A stretch of 64,000 nucleotides of DNA from Megamerina dolium (GCA_963854835.1 OY978525.1:44060554-44124553); one strand, 5' to 3'. Counted from the stretch's first letter, positions 23,300 to 33,718 are shown. Made by a program: numbers and translations. Notes: a model not told the origin generated them from the sequence alone.

Positions 23300-23309
23300 T
23301 ATATATATA
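23055..23309. repeat. (TA)n microsatellite, left of rosa copy B
   Basis: This TA array has scattered TACATA, TATGTA and TACGAA variants. The rosa mariner copy B is inserted at a TA in this array, which continues on the other side at 24496. Confidence 0.97.
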
Positions 23310-23311
23310 TA

Positions 23312-24490
23312 AAGGGTTATCCATTTTGCGGTTTCAAAAGTAAATGTAAATAAAACACATATAAAATATTTTTTATCATGATATTTCTTTTTTATTATAA
23401 AGTTTGAACATTGACATTATGTGTGAAATACTACATAATTTAAATGACCACCACGCGAATTGTTGCAAGCATCGATTATTTTGAGGTAATTTTCGACCAC
23501 TTTTTGACACTTATTGGGCGGTATCTCAGCCATAACGTGACGAATGTTGATTTTTAGGTGCTCAAGAGTTAAAGGTTTATCTGCATAAACACGGTCTTTC
23601 GCGTAGCCCCACAAAAAAAAGTCAAGCGGTGTCAAAGCGCATGATCTTGGTGGCCACTTGATATCGCCACGACGAGAAATTACGCAGCCATATTCGCTCG
23701 AGTTGTGTGGCATGTGGCACCGTCTTGTTGAAACCCCATATTCTCTAAATCGTATTCTTCAATAGCAAGCAAAAAAAAGTCGGTTATCATATGACCATAA
23801 CGCTCCGAATTGACGGTGACAGTCGTTCCATCGTCGTTTTCGAAGAAGTAAGGTCCAATCACACCTCCGGACCCAAGAACGCACCAAGCAGTGACTTTTT
23901 GTGGATGTAGTGGCCTCTTTTCAATTACTTGAGGATTCTCAGAACCCCAAATACGACAATTTTGTTTGTTAACATACCCACCGAGTGAGAAAAGTGCTTC
24001 GTAGCTGAAGAAAATTTTGTTCGAAAAATCGCCGTCCACCGCCTGTTGTTCAAGCACCCATTCGACGTGTGCCGTAAGACAGTCCTAATTCCTGAGAACG
24101 ACGAGGAATCGACACATTCGGGTCTTCGGCAACACTTTCACTTACAGCAGCGATATTTTCGGTGGTACGAGCGAAACGATGATGCACAGGCCTTACAATA
24201 TCTGTAACCGATCCAGTCTCTTCATATTTCTTCACAATTTTGCCAATTGCTTGAGTAGTTGGACGATTATGTAAACCATAATCTTCTCTTAAAGCACGAT
24301 ATGTGGCTGTGGCAGAATCACCATTTTTGTAGTAGGTTTTTACAATTTTAATGCGTTGTGCGATAGTTAAGCGATCCATTTTTGCAAATGTCAGGCTTTG
24401 AACTGAAAAATAAAGAAATTGTTTTAACAACTCAGTTTGACAGATGTCGAATTCTAACTCTATACTGTTGAAACCGCGAAATGGATAACC

Positions 24491-24493
<3 letters not shown>
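23312..24493 (-). mobile_element. rosa-type (DD41D) mariner, copy B
   Basis: It carries AAGGGTTATCC ends with TA on both sides (23310-23311 and 24494-24495) and is 1,182 bp long. It is closely similar to copy A but carries its own deletions, about 25 bp near 23684 and about 100 bp near 24066. Both sides are (TA)n, so the target was the microsatellite. Confidence 0.93.
23417..24379 (-). pseudogene. rosa mariner transposase copy B pseudogene
   Basis: The start at 24379 (MDRLTIAQRIKIVKTYYKNG) leads through the DNA-binding region to SIPRRSQELGLSYGT, which copy A lacks in part. A deletion of about 100 bp then shifts the frame. The catalytic core resumes with FFSYEALFSLGGYVNKQN, in which the residue corresponding to the first catalytic Asp is Tyr (FFSDEAH in copy A). 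The core then reads MGFQQDGATCHTTR. A 25-bp deletion after that removes the segment before CVISRRGDIKW. The C-terminal part reads SCALTPLDFFLW to GGHLNYVVFHT. The copy cannot make active enzyme. Confidence 0.9.

Positions 24494-24495
<2 letters not shown>

Positions 24496-24569
<74 letters not shown>
24496..24569. repeat. (TA)n microsatellite, right of rosa copy B
   Basis: This continues the array at 23055-23309, interrupted by the rosa insertion. It runs directly into the next repeat. Confidence 0.97.
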
Positions 24570-24572
<3 letters not shown>

Positions 24573-25215
24573 GCAAAAAATTTGCGTCTAAACTCTAAAG
24601 AGAGTAGTTCGGGATTGATCTTTTCGGGATCAATTTTTTAATTAATTCATATATTTAGAGATTTTCTACACTTTCAAGTTATTTGCTTTTAAGTTAACAA
24701 TGATATGTTCCAGGTTAGCGTAGCTAGTAGAACGTCGGCGATAGAATATACGATAGCAAAACACATGATGTGGATACCCAGGTTCGAATCCCAGAAGAGA
24801 AAATACGTGCATTTTATTTGTACATTTAAATTTGAAATATATGAATCAGAAATTATAATGCAAAGAATGAAAATAAATTCTTTGATCTGTACTCTGTACC
24901 CGTAAAAAAAAATTTTTTTTACATGAGAATTATAAAACGAAAATAAATTATTTTGTTTCGAAGAGCAAAATTGGTAAATTGTCAAATAATTGGAAAGCAA
25001 ATATAATTATGAATTATAATGCATTGAATGAAAATATCTAACCGTACTAATCTACATTTATACCCGTTCGGGTATAAAAGGGTACAATTGGACTCTTCAT
25101 TGGACATGCTCGAACAAGAGCGAACAGTTACTATATAAAGAGATCAAAAGTGCGATTAGTCGCATGTTTCTTTGCGACTGATCCCGGATACATCCCGGAC
25201 CAGTGGCATGTTTTG
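24570..25215 (+). repeat. interspersed repeat family 2 (SINE-like), copy 3
   Basis: This copy has a canonical B-box GGTTCGAATCC at 24781 and an A-box-like TAGCTAGTAGAACGTCGG at 24721. It also carries the ACCCGTTCGGGT palindrome with TATAAAAGGG near 25063 and the terminal GCGACTGATCCCGGATACAT block. It is close to the copy at 48257 over most of its length. The left edge touches (TA)n. Confidence 0.82.
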
Positions 25216-25999
25216 CAAATATATACATACATGTATATATATTCGTTTCTCGGACAAATATACCTAGAATCATATAAGTTTCTATTCTTGCTATACGATT
25301 TGTGACGAACTAATTTCTTTCCATTAAAAAGTATTTTTTAATATTTTGTAGTGAAAGAAATATGTATCTGGGGGAATGCGCGGGGTCAAAATTGATTTTA
25401 GACCCGTGGCATCTTAGAAGAATATACCTAGAATTTCGTCATACAAATTAGACCCGCCTTATCGCGTATGTGTGAATTTGTTGAGTTGAGTTTCTATAAC
25501 TAAAACATTTTTATAAGAATTAATTATTGTAAACAAATTAAATTTTAATAAAAAATCGTGTTCTATGATAATTTAATTAATTCTCATTACCTACATATTT
25601 TTATAAATTGTTGATATTCATAAATTAAAAAAAAAAAAATAACTAAAATATTACATTTGCTGAAATTCACCTGTATAAATGTAATTTAAAATTATTCTAT
25701 ATAATTTCAATATTAATTGAATCTTCATCGTCGGATTCATACACAGGTACATATGAAAGTATTTATATATGTGAAATGCCGACTCAAATTGATTGTTTGA
25801 GGCTGAGGTTGGTTTACTTATGAAAACGCTCATTCTCGACTGTTTCCAATGAATCTAAAACCATTTTTGGTTTTGAGTGAAAAGGGGGCCATTGTTTCAT
25901 CGCCAGATTTGCTGTTAAAACGCTGTCTATTAACAGTGGGATGTCTAATTACTTCTAAAGTCTCTGATTAAAGGTAACTTTCTTTTTAGTATTTTTGTT
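25216..25999. other. unassigned AT-rich sequence
   Basis: No shared repeat or domain. The part near 25870-25990 could be the 3' end or LTR of the Ty3/gypsy remnant that follows, but no second LTR copy was found in the window to test this. Confidence 0.4.
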
Positions 26000-26900
26000 T
26001 TAAAGAATATTCATTTGTATATCATTATCAAAAAATGCTGGTTTAATGCTATCTAACGATATGTTTTGATGCACGTTAGTTATATTCTTTTCTACCACCT
26101 CAAACGGGCCCGCGTTTGGTTTCTGTAGTCCTGTTCTTTTCCTATCTACCTTTACAAATACCAATTTACAGTCATATAAATTTTTGGGAACATAAACTGG
26201 TGAGTCACCATGATGTGCCATGTTGGGACGCGAGTAACGAAAATATTATTTTAATCTAGCTAAAATTTCTGTCGGATCCAAAACTCTTTCTGACTCAACC
26301 ACCAGGTCAAAGTAGGTCAACCAGGTCATTAGACCAGGTCAAATTAAATTTTGTCCGTATGCTATTTCCGATGGTGTTGCTTTAATGTTTTTCTTGAAGG
26401 TAGATTACCGAATTACCGATCATACCGTAAACCGTATGATCGGTAATTCGTCGTACCAGGTTTCATTGTTTTCTTTGGCCATTTTGAGGCTGGTAAAACT
26501 GAAATTTCAGCCGGACTGTCGATTATAAATGTTAATTTATTTTTTTTTATAAACTACAAGTAGGCGACATGTATTAAATTCTAAATTACAATTGCTTGGC
26601 TCCATAACAATGTGTTTTTTTTATTTTATTTTGTTGTTTTTATGTGAACATGGTTGTTCACATTTCCATGACTTTTCGCCAAATTTGTAATGATAGGGGA
26701 ACGTAATCTTCCGCGACTGTGCGAATTTCTCCTCGATAATTATATCTCGCACGTTGTTCTCTGTCGTTTAATCTCGTTTTAATTTCGCAAACATGTGTAG
26801 TTTCTGAAATTGTTCGCGAATAGTAGAAGTCATCTTAGTTAAGTTTTCTACTACTTTCTCCAGACTTGATGAATTGTATACATATACTTAGGGTCTGCTA
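26000..26900 (-). mobile_element. Ty3/gypsy LTR retrotransposon remnant, gag-pol with large deletion
   Basis: The minus strand has, in order, the end of gag, the start of the protease and the end of the integrase. RT, RNase H and most of the integrase are missing, so this is an internally deleted derivative. No LTR pair could be identified. Confidence 0.7.
26000..26900 (-). pseudogene. Ty3/gypsy gag/protease/integrase pseudogene
   Basis: Minus-strand reading near 26840-26640 gives MTSTIREQFQKLHMF and then PYHYKFGEKSWKCEQPCS. The latter resembles the Tyr-His...Phe-Gly...Lys-Cys...Pro-Cys motif at the end of many insect Ty3/gypsy gag proteins. Near 26535 comes IIDSPAEISVLPASK, a retropepsin active-site block with Pro where the family has Gly. 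The frame jumps at once to KENNETWYDELPII and TPSEIAYGQNL, from the distal integrase. It ends with the integrase tail VPKNLYDCKLVFVK...SLDSIKPAF (26221-26000). Several stops and frame changes are present. Confidence 0.72.
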
Positions 26901-27013
26901 ACTATAGCATCTCGGTAATATTACTTAAATTTGCCCTTGTGAGTGCAACGTATACATTTTGTGGCAATTTTCTGGGCCATAATTACTTTAATAATGTTTT
27001 ATAGATAAATTAC

Positions 27014-27022
27014 CCACGAATA
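27014..27022. repeat. target-site duplication (left) of SINE family 1 copy
   Basis: CCACGAATA, repeated at 27362-27370. Confidence 0.8.
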
Positions 27023-27361
27023 AAAAAATAAATAAATAACTATGTGGCACTTAAAGCCCCAAAGAGCTCATTGGCCGAGCTTCTCTCTTCCATTACTGTT
27101 GTGCGTCTTAAATTTAGACAGTATTAGAACGGCAGAACACTTCTGACATCACTTTTTCTGAGCTTTGTCACAGAGTTCTTTTAGAAACTTTTTCATGGCA
27201 AGTTGTTACTGTCGGAAGAATTGCCAATTGCTTGCCGACAAGTGGGTACCACTAGAAAGAAAAATCTTACCGATATTAAATTTGTTATGCATTAGCCGGG
27301 GATTAAACCACGACCTACAGATCAGAAGGGGAACACACTAACCACGGAGCTACGGCACCCA
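27023..27361 (-). mobile_element. tRNA-derived SINE, family 1 (near-complete copy)
   Basis: In minus orientation it has an AT-rich tail (AAAAAATAAATAAATAAC), then the body, then the tRNA-like head with B-box TTAAACC and A-box GGAGCTACGG as read on this strand. A 9-bp duplication, CCACGAATA, flanks it. A deletion of about 20 bp in the 'ggacctacttattttagcc' block separates it from the copy at 29381. Confidence 0.9.
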
Positions 27362-27370
27362 CCACGAATA

Positions 27371-28015
27371 ATACCATTGTTGGAAAATATTTTGAGGGTT
27401 TCCAGTCCCCTATTTCAGAATCGGAAAATATTCTGTCAAGTTTCTTTTGTTCGCTCAAAATATGGCGAGTAATGAAGATTTTCTTCAAATTTTCTTATTT
27501 GTAGTTTTGCGATGGATTTTGTGTGATATCTAACACGTCAGTTATAATATCTTGTGGTAATGCAGTTATTACGTATTCGTATTTGTTTTGGGCACGAGTA
27601 ATAGCTTTTGTTTCAAATTGCATCTCTACATGAACAAACTAAGCTTCAGGACAAGTATGCCAAAACTATGGTAACTTTATTGAAGTTGAATTAATTTCCC
27701 GTTCGGAATCGTACGGGCTAGGTAAATTCAATGAATAGAAAGTTCAGGTTCAATATCGATAAGAGATCTATTGTTTGCATCAACTCCACCAAATATTTGC
27801 ATGTGAACAGATCATTTTACAAATTTTAATTTGTATTTATATTTATATTAAAAGTTGACAAAACATCCTAATGTAAGGATTTATTTGGTGGTCTGGTGGT
27901 GTTTTCGCAAGGTAACGTGTCTAACTGCCTCAACCAGGTGGAGCTAGCGCAATCCTTGTTGAACTCATCGCAAGTCAACTCACTTGCTGTCATGTAGTTT
28001 GATCTGAGCGCTATG
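27371..28015. other. unassigned sequence
   Basis: Nothing recognised. The last 120 bp, from about 27890, are less AT-rich and may belong to the 5' leader of the RTE copy that follows; this cannot be decided without another full-length copy. Confidence 0.4.
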
Positions 28016-29370
28016 TGATGATACCTTTATTTGTTAATGAGGGGTAGTCATATAGCTTGCTCTGCTTACTCTGTGATGGCGCTTTCATTATTATTAATGG
28101 GGGCCCTCCATGTGGCGACCACCGGGCAACGTCTCCCTGGCACCCGCTGGGAGGCGGCTGAAGTGAGTGGCGAAAATCTCCTCGGTTAGAGGTTGTGCGT
28201 TGGGTTTGGGACCCGCCACATAAAAAACCCCCCCAATGAAAAAAACAAATATGCCTCGGATAAGGACTACCGCTTTTGTTGATGACCCCGGCAAACGAAA
28301 AAAGGACCACGATTTACGGATATGCACCTGATATGCACCTGGAAATGGGAATCTGGTTACGGATGTCCAGAGTGTACTGAGCCTATGGAGGGAACACTTC
28401 TCCACGTTACTGAATGGCGATGCTACGAACAATTCCGCCAGTGGAGGAGAATGCCCGATAACCCCAACTGCAGATGATGGTGTTGATGTTCCACCACCCG
28501 ACTATAACGAGGTTGAAACGGCCATTTTAAGGCTGAAGAACAACAAAGCTGCAGGTGCAGATGGCCTGCCTGCCGAGTTGTTTAAGACCGGAGGCGATGA
28601 GCTGCTCACCCGCATGCACCAGCTCATAAGCAGAATATGGTCGGATGAAAGCTTGCCTGATGATTGGAGGCTCAGTGTTCTCTGTCCTGTACATAAAAAA
28701 GGAGACCCCACAATTTGCGCCAACTACCGTGGAATAAGTCTCCTGAGCATCGCGTACAAGGTTCCATCGAGCGTACTGTGTGAAAGGTTGAAGCCTATGC
28801 TCAGCAACCTGATTGGACCTTATCAGTGTGGCTTCAGACCTGGTAAATCCACCATCGACCAGATTTTCACACTGCGCCAAATCCTGGAGAAGACCCAAGA
28901 AAAACAGATCGACACACACCACCTATTTGTTGATTATAAAGCCGCTTTCGATAGTCCGGTAAGGGATTACCTCTACGCAACAATGTCTGAGTTCGGTATT
29001 CCTGCAAAGCTCATTCGACTTTGTAGAATGACACTGCATAACTCCCGTTGTGCAGTGAAAATTGGGAAGGACCTCTCCGCACCGTTTAATACCGAACGGG
29101 GTTTCAGACAAGGTGATTCGTTATTGTGCGACTTCTTCAATCTTATTATGGAGAAAATAATACGAGCTGCTGATCTACGACATAATGGCACTATCTTCAA
29201 CAAAAGTGTCATGCTGTTAGCGTATGCCGACGATATTGACATAATCGGCATGAACACGCGAGCAGTCAGTGCAGCATTCCCAGAGTTGGAAAGAGAATCG
29301 CATCGGATGGGTCTTACGGTGAACGAGGGCAAGACGAAGTATCTAGTGTCAGCAAATAAAGAGTCCCGGT

Positions 29371-29380
29371 GTCTTGGACA
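29371..29380. repeat. target-site duplication (left) of SINE in RTE
   Basis: GTCTTGGACA, repeated at 29741-29750. It belongs to the RTE coding sequence. Confidence 0.92.
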
Positions 29381-29740
29381 TAAATAAATATGTGGCACTT
29401 GAAGCCCCAAAGGGCTTATTGGCAGAGCTTCTCTTCCATTACTGTTGCGCGTCTTAAATTTGAACAGTGTTAGAAGGGACCTACTTATTTTAGCCGTTTC
29501 CGAACCTCAGAACACTTGTGACATCACTTTTTCTGAGCTTTGTCACAGAGTTCTTTTAGAAGCTTTTTCATGGCAAGTTGTTACTGTCGGAAGAATTGCC
29601 AATTGCTTGCCGACCGGTGGGTACCATTCGAAAGAAAAATCTTATCGATATTAAATTTGTTATGCATCAGCCGGGGATTGAACCACGACCTACAGATTAG
29701 AAGGCGAACACACTAACCCGTGAGCTACGGCACCCATTGC
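29381..29740 (-). mobile_element. tRNA-derived SINE, family 1, inserted in RTE copy 2
   Basis: This near-full-length SINE is in minus orientation, from its tail (TAAATAAATATGTGGCAC) to the tRNA-like head ending GAGCTACGGCACCCA. A perfect 10-bp duplication of RTE sequence flanks it, so it inserted after the RTE did. The head on the plus strand of the SINE carries the A- and B-box motifs seen at 3772. Confidence 0.93.
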
Positions 29741-30347
29741 GTCTTGGACAGGACGTCACTGTTGTCAACTACGCTTTTGAAGTAGTAAGGGACTTTGTCT
29801 ATCTTGGATAAATCTTGCTAACAGGTGTTACTTTGGGCTGAGTAAGCAATTGAGAAGTCGAGCCCTCTCTCGAAGAAGGAAAACTACACTCTACAAGTCT
29901 CTCATCATGCCTGTCCTAACATATGGCGCTGAAGCCTGGACAATTTCCACCTCGGATGAGCGAATACTTGGAGTTTTCGAGAGAAAAGTCCTACGCAAAA
30001 TCTTTGGACCTATTTGCGTTGGTGGCGAGTACCGAATAAGGTAAACCATGAGCTGTACGAGCTGTATGCCGATATTGACATAGTAAAGCGCATAAAAATC
30101 CAGCGGCTGCGCTGGCTAGGTCATGTCGAGCGAATGGAAGAACACGCTCCAGCTAAGAAGGTGTTATATTCGGAACCCGCTGGAGTACGACGCAAAAGAG
30201 GAAGACCAAACCTCCGGTGGAAAGACCAAGTACTGGAGAACCTGACGGCGCTTGGAATTTCGAACTGGCGCCAGCTAGCGAAGAACAGAGATGGCTGGCG
30301 AAGCATGTTATTTTCGGCCTAAATCGATATTCGGTTGTTATGGCCAC

Positions 30348-30371
30348 ATAAGTAAGTAAGTAAGTAAGTAA
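30348..30371 (+). repeat. (TAAG)n tail of RTE copy 2
   Basis: Five to six TAAG units directly follow the RTE 3' end. RTE elements are known to end in short tandem repeats rather than poly(A). The copies at 291 and 58082 end in AAG units and then (TA)n. Confidence 0.85.
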
Positions 30372-30653
30372 GGATTTATTTTTAAAATTATTCAAATATA
30401 ACTGGATAATGTAATAATGATATACTCACAGAGTTGAATGGAATAGAATAAAAATGAATATCACGTTAAAAGAAAATTGAAATCGCAATTAAATTATGTG
30501 TAACGTTAATTAGCTTTGAGCAACAGATCACATTATCGTTCGCGATATCGATACTATCGATAATAATATTAAATTTTTTATATTGATAATAATATTAAAT
30601 TTGTATAATAATTACATTGTAAATAATTAATTTGTTAAATAATTTTATATGTA
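30372..30653. other. unassigned AT-rich sequence
   Basis: No feature recognised. A short ATCGATACTATCGAT palindromic stretch lies near 30547. Confidence 0.5.
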
Positions 30654-31661
30654 TCCGGCGTAGTAAAAAGAAATCCATTATTTTTACAATAGTTGGCTTT
30701 AGTAATCTGTATCTAACGTTGTATAAGTGCGATCGAGTTACGCTAGATGGCGATTTCTTACTAAATAAACTTCCCAGGCAATTTTGTGATTGCTTGACTC
30801 AGTATTGTTTGAGCACGCATCAAAGATGACACCAGTAAAGAGAAAATACGCCATATTTTACAGTTTTTCTTCGATAAAGGCGAAAACCAGACGGCTGAAA
30901 ATGTGAATACTGTTTATGGTCTTGATACTGTAACAGCCAATCACGTGCAATTTTGGTTTCGTCGATTCCGTTCCGTCGTCGAGTCTGACCGTCATGTAAG
31001 AACTGTTTCTGTTGTCCAGGAATTTGGAACCGTTTGGAATTATTTAAATAAGGCTGGATGCAAAAACAAGCTCGATGTATGGGTGCCACACGAGTTAACG
31101 CAAAAACACTTCATGGACCGAATTTCGATCTGCGAATCGCTGCTGAATCGCAACAAAATCGATCCATTTCTGAAGCGGATGGTTACTGGTAATGAAAAGT
31201 GGGTCACTTACGACAACGTCAAGCGAAAACGGTCGTAGTCGAATCGCGGTGAGCCGGCGTAAACGGTGGCCAAGCCAGGATTGACGGTCAGGAAGGGTTT
31301 GCTATGTGTTTGGTGGGACTGGCAGGGAATCATCTACTATGAGCTGCTCCCCTGCGGCCAAACTCCTAATTCGGACCCGTACTGTCAACAATGAAGGAAG
31401 CAATCGCCCAGAAGCGGCCAGATTTGGCCAAGAGGAGAAGAATTGTGTTCCATCAGGACAACGCCAGGCCACACACATAGATAGTGATAGCCAATAGAGA
31501 CGAGGGTTTCTATAAGAGTGGCATTACGAAATTACGTGCAAAATGGCAACAAGTTATCGAACTAAACGGTGCAGATTCGACCTAAATCGGATCATTCTAA
31601 CTATGCTAAATAAAACCTTCAATTTAATGCCAAAATAATGAATTTCTTTTTACTAGACCTT
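30654..31661 (+). mobile_element. mariner-type transposon B, copy 1
   Basis: The terminal repeats match well: TAGTAAAAAGAAATCCATT at the left (30661) and TAGTAAAAAGAAATTCATT in reverse complement at the right (about 31655). TA dinucleotides flank both ends. The element is about 1.0 kb. The transposase frame on the plus strand is interrupted. A second copy lies at 40500-41827. Confidence 0.88.
30828..31520 (+). pseudogene. mariner B transposase pseudogene
   Basis: The plus strand encodes a mariner DDE/D transposase in pieces. It begins near 30828 with a helix-turn-helix region that includes NHVQFWFRRFRS. The longest open part (30903-31238) runs through FGTVWNYLNKAGCKNKLDVW and the first catalytic block RMVTGNEKWVTYDNVKRK, where the usual Asp of GDEKW is Asn. 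Downstream parts are in other frames, including a VFHQDNARPHT-like block near 31447 with the second Asp. Deletions shorten the C-terminus. It is inactive. Confidence 0.85.
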
Positions 31662-31965
31662 AGATATGTATGTATTTTATATGTGTATTATATGTGTAAA
31701 AATAATAATAATAATAATTTGTGTTTAAGTATGATACTTGTTGGTTGCTTCCCCTGTATTTTGTTTATTTTAGTTTTGATTTTTGATTTGATTGCTACCT
31801 TGTATTTTGTTAGCTGTCTTGATTCTTGATTTGGATTTTTGATTTTATTGATCTTTTCTTGGTAATTATTTTATATTATGTAGTTGTATTATTGTTACCA
31901 AATAATTATTATTTTGTTTATTTGATGTATTATTGATTATTTTTGTAGGTTAGTGTACATACATA
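31662..31965. other. T-rich spacer with short (AAT)n run
   Basis: Low-complexity TTTG/TTTTGATT-rich sequence with an AAT-type run near 31701-31720. No gene seen. Confidence 0.5.
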
Positions 31966-32815
31966 CAAGGTCCGACAATTATGTATTAAGACTGCCTCTA
32001 AAAAACACATTTAAAACACGATATCTGCTCATTTTTCGTTATATTTGTTCGATATATTCTCCTCCTGATTCAATACACTTGTTACATCGATTTAATATTG
32101 TTACATCGATTGCCTCCAGTGCCCTCGTCGAAGCCCGTTGTATGGTCTGAATGTCATCAAAAAAGCATCCTTTCAACTTCAGTTTCAGTTTTGGGAACAA
32201 AAAGAAGTCGCCCGGTGCCAAACTAGGTGAATACGTCGGGTGATTCAACACACAGACCTGATTGCGAGCCAAAAATTGACGAACAATGAGTGCTGTGTGA
32301 CTCGGTCATTATCGTGCAACAGGGACCAAGTTTTTGGATCGCGGTATTCTGGTCGAACTTGACGGATTTTGGACATCAAACACTTCAAAACTTCAATTTA
32401 ACATGCGGAAAAAACTGTTTGACCAGTTGGAACAAATTCTTTGTGGATAATTCCTTTGCTATCGAAGAATATGATGAGCATTGTTTTGATTTTTGATGGA
32501 ACTTTTCGTGTTTTTTTGGCTTGTGGTGAATTTTTCGATTTCCATTCCGCACTTTGACACTTGGTTTCTGGATCGTATTGGAAATACCATGTTTCATCAC
32601 CCATAACAATTGATTTCTGGAAGTTAAGTTCTCTGTTGATGTTTAAAGCCTCTTCCATCATTTTCACTGAAGCATTGCGGTCACGTGTTTTGTAAAATAA
32701 ATGTCAAAAAACATTAAAATTTGACAGTTAGTAGAGGAAGGTTGAAGCTCACACATAGATGGCGCGCTTGGTTGCTGAGATATGGTTCGAGTCATAATAC
32801 ATAATTGTCGCATTT

Positions 32816-32816
<1 letters not shown>
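31966..32816 (-). mobile_element. mariner-type transposon D, single truncated copy
   Basis: The ends match: CCGACAATTATGTATTAAGAC at the left (near 31975, given here as two overlapping blocks) and GCGACAATTATGTATTATGA in reverse complement at the right (near 32808). At about 850 bp it is shorter than a full mariner, so internal parts are missing. The right end lies at the edge of a (TA)n array. Confidence 0.82.
32039..32667 (-). pseudogene. mariner D transposase pseudogene
   Basis: Only the catalytic half of a mariner transposase remains. The minus strand begins at 32667 with KMMEEALNINRELNFQKSI, then the first catalytic Asp in VMGDETWYFQYDPETK. The segment KIKTMLIIFFDSKGIIHKEF follows. After a frame change the last block reads PTYSPSLAPGDFFLFPKLK, with Asp in the final catalytic position, and the C-terminus ends at 32039. 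The N-terminal DNA-binding region is missing. Confidence 0.85.
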
Positions 32817-32817
<1 letters not shown>

Positions 32818-32904
<87 letters not shown>

Positions 32905-32918
32905 ATATATATAAATAA

Positions 32919-32959
<41 letters not shown>

Positions 32960-33000
32960 TATATATATATAAAAATATATATATATATATATATATAAAA

Positions 33001-33032
<32 letters not shown>
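32818..33032. repeat. (TA)n microsatellite
   Basis: This TA array with TTTATA and AAATA interruptions lies between the right end of mariner D and a SINE fragment. Confidence 0.97.
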
Positions 33033-33035
<3 letters not shown>

Positions 33036-33247
33036 TGCGACATCACTTTTTCTGGGCTTTGTCACAGACTTCTTTCAGAAGCTTTTCCACGGCAAATTAT
33101 TACTGCAGGAAGAATTACCAATTGCATGCCAACAGATGTGTACCGATCGATAGAAAAATCTTTTCGAATTTGTTATATTTCAGTCGGGGATTGAACCCAC
33201 AACCTGCGGATCAAAAGGTCAACACACTAACTACTGAGATACGGCTA
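33033..33247 (-). mobile_element. tRNA-derived SINE, family 1, 3'-truncated copy
   Basis: It starts inside the body at the CATCACTTTTTCTGGGCTTT block and runs to the tRNA-like head (GGGGATTGAACCCACAACC, then GAGATACGG). The part that would carry the tail is replaced by the (TA)n array. Confidence 0.88.
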
Positions 33248-33272
33248 GGTGTCATATATGTATAAAAAATAT

Positions 33273-33428
33273 TAGGTGATTTCACTCCAAGCTCATTATT
33301 TCATTAGATCGTTACTTGGTAGTTTTTTACGTGTATTTTCGAAAATTCGATAATTTAACAAAAACCAAATACACACAAGAAACTACCAAGTACTAACGAA
33401 GTAAAGAGCTTGGTGTGAAGTCATCTAT
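33273..33428. repeat. 156-bp hairpin (MITE-like inverted repeat)
   Basis: The left arm (TAGGTGATTTCACTCCAAGC onward) pairs with the right arm (reverse complement TAGATGACTTCACACCAAGC onward) over about 70 bp at roughly 75-80% identity by eye. A loop of about 15 bp lies near 33350. No coding frame. It sits 300 bp from a Harbinger transposase remnant, but the terminal sequence alone does not show a link. Confidence 0.75.
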
Positions 33429-33718
33429 TATAATAAAATGTTTAGCGCAAAAAACTTCTTATGTTGAAAATATTCAGATTGCATATAGTTTGTATTCAAT
33501 GCTTTACTACAATAGTTTTATATACGTATATCTGTTTCTCTTTACACATAAGTCATGCACGTCCTTATTTCCAATAACACAACGACGTCTTGATTATTAA
33601 TTATACACAAGAACGTAGTCTCCCAAAATGTTGATCAATCAAGGCTTGACGAGCTCGGTTTCCTGGTGAGAGTCTGGTAGAGTTATCAAACGTTTGCATT
33701 CCATTCTCGACATCTATG

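Larger units (their letters stand above)
28341..30322 (+). pseudogene. RTE ORF2 reverse transcriptase pseudogene (copy 2)
   Basis: The frame is open from 28341 to 29387. It contains the RT entry NNKAAGADGLPAELFKTGGD, then DWRLSVLCPVHKKGDP and the CGFRPGKSTIDQIFTLRQI block. The catalytic AYADDIDIIGMNT lies near 29220, and KTKYLVS near 29333. The SINE then interrupts. Behind it, about 60 bp are missing after VRDFVYLG-like sequence (near 29808). The C-terminal part SRALSRRRKTTLYKSLIMPV and [20 protein letters not shown] continues to the stop near 30322. No endonuclease domain is present, so this copy could not retrotranspose on its own. Confidence 0.9.
28016..30347 (+). mobile_element. RTE-type LINE, copy 2, internally deleted, carrying a SINE
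   Basis: A GC-richer 5' leader-like part (about 28016-28340, including CCACCGGGCAACGTCTCCCTGG in two blocks) is joined directly to the middle of ORF2 at 28341, so the endonuclease domain is deleted. RT follows up to 29380. A family-1 SINE with a 10-bp duplication interrupts it, and the C-terminal part resumes at 29751. The 3' end GGCCACATAAG runs into (TAAG)n. The leader assignment is inference. Confidence 0.85.
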
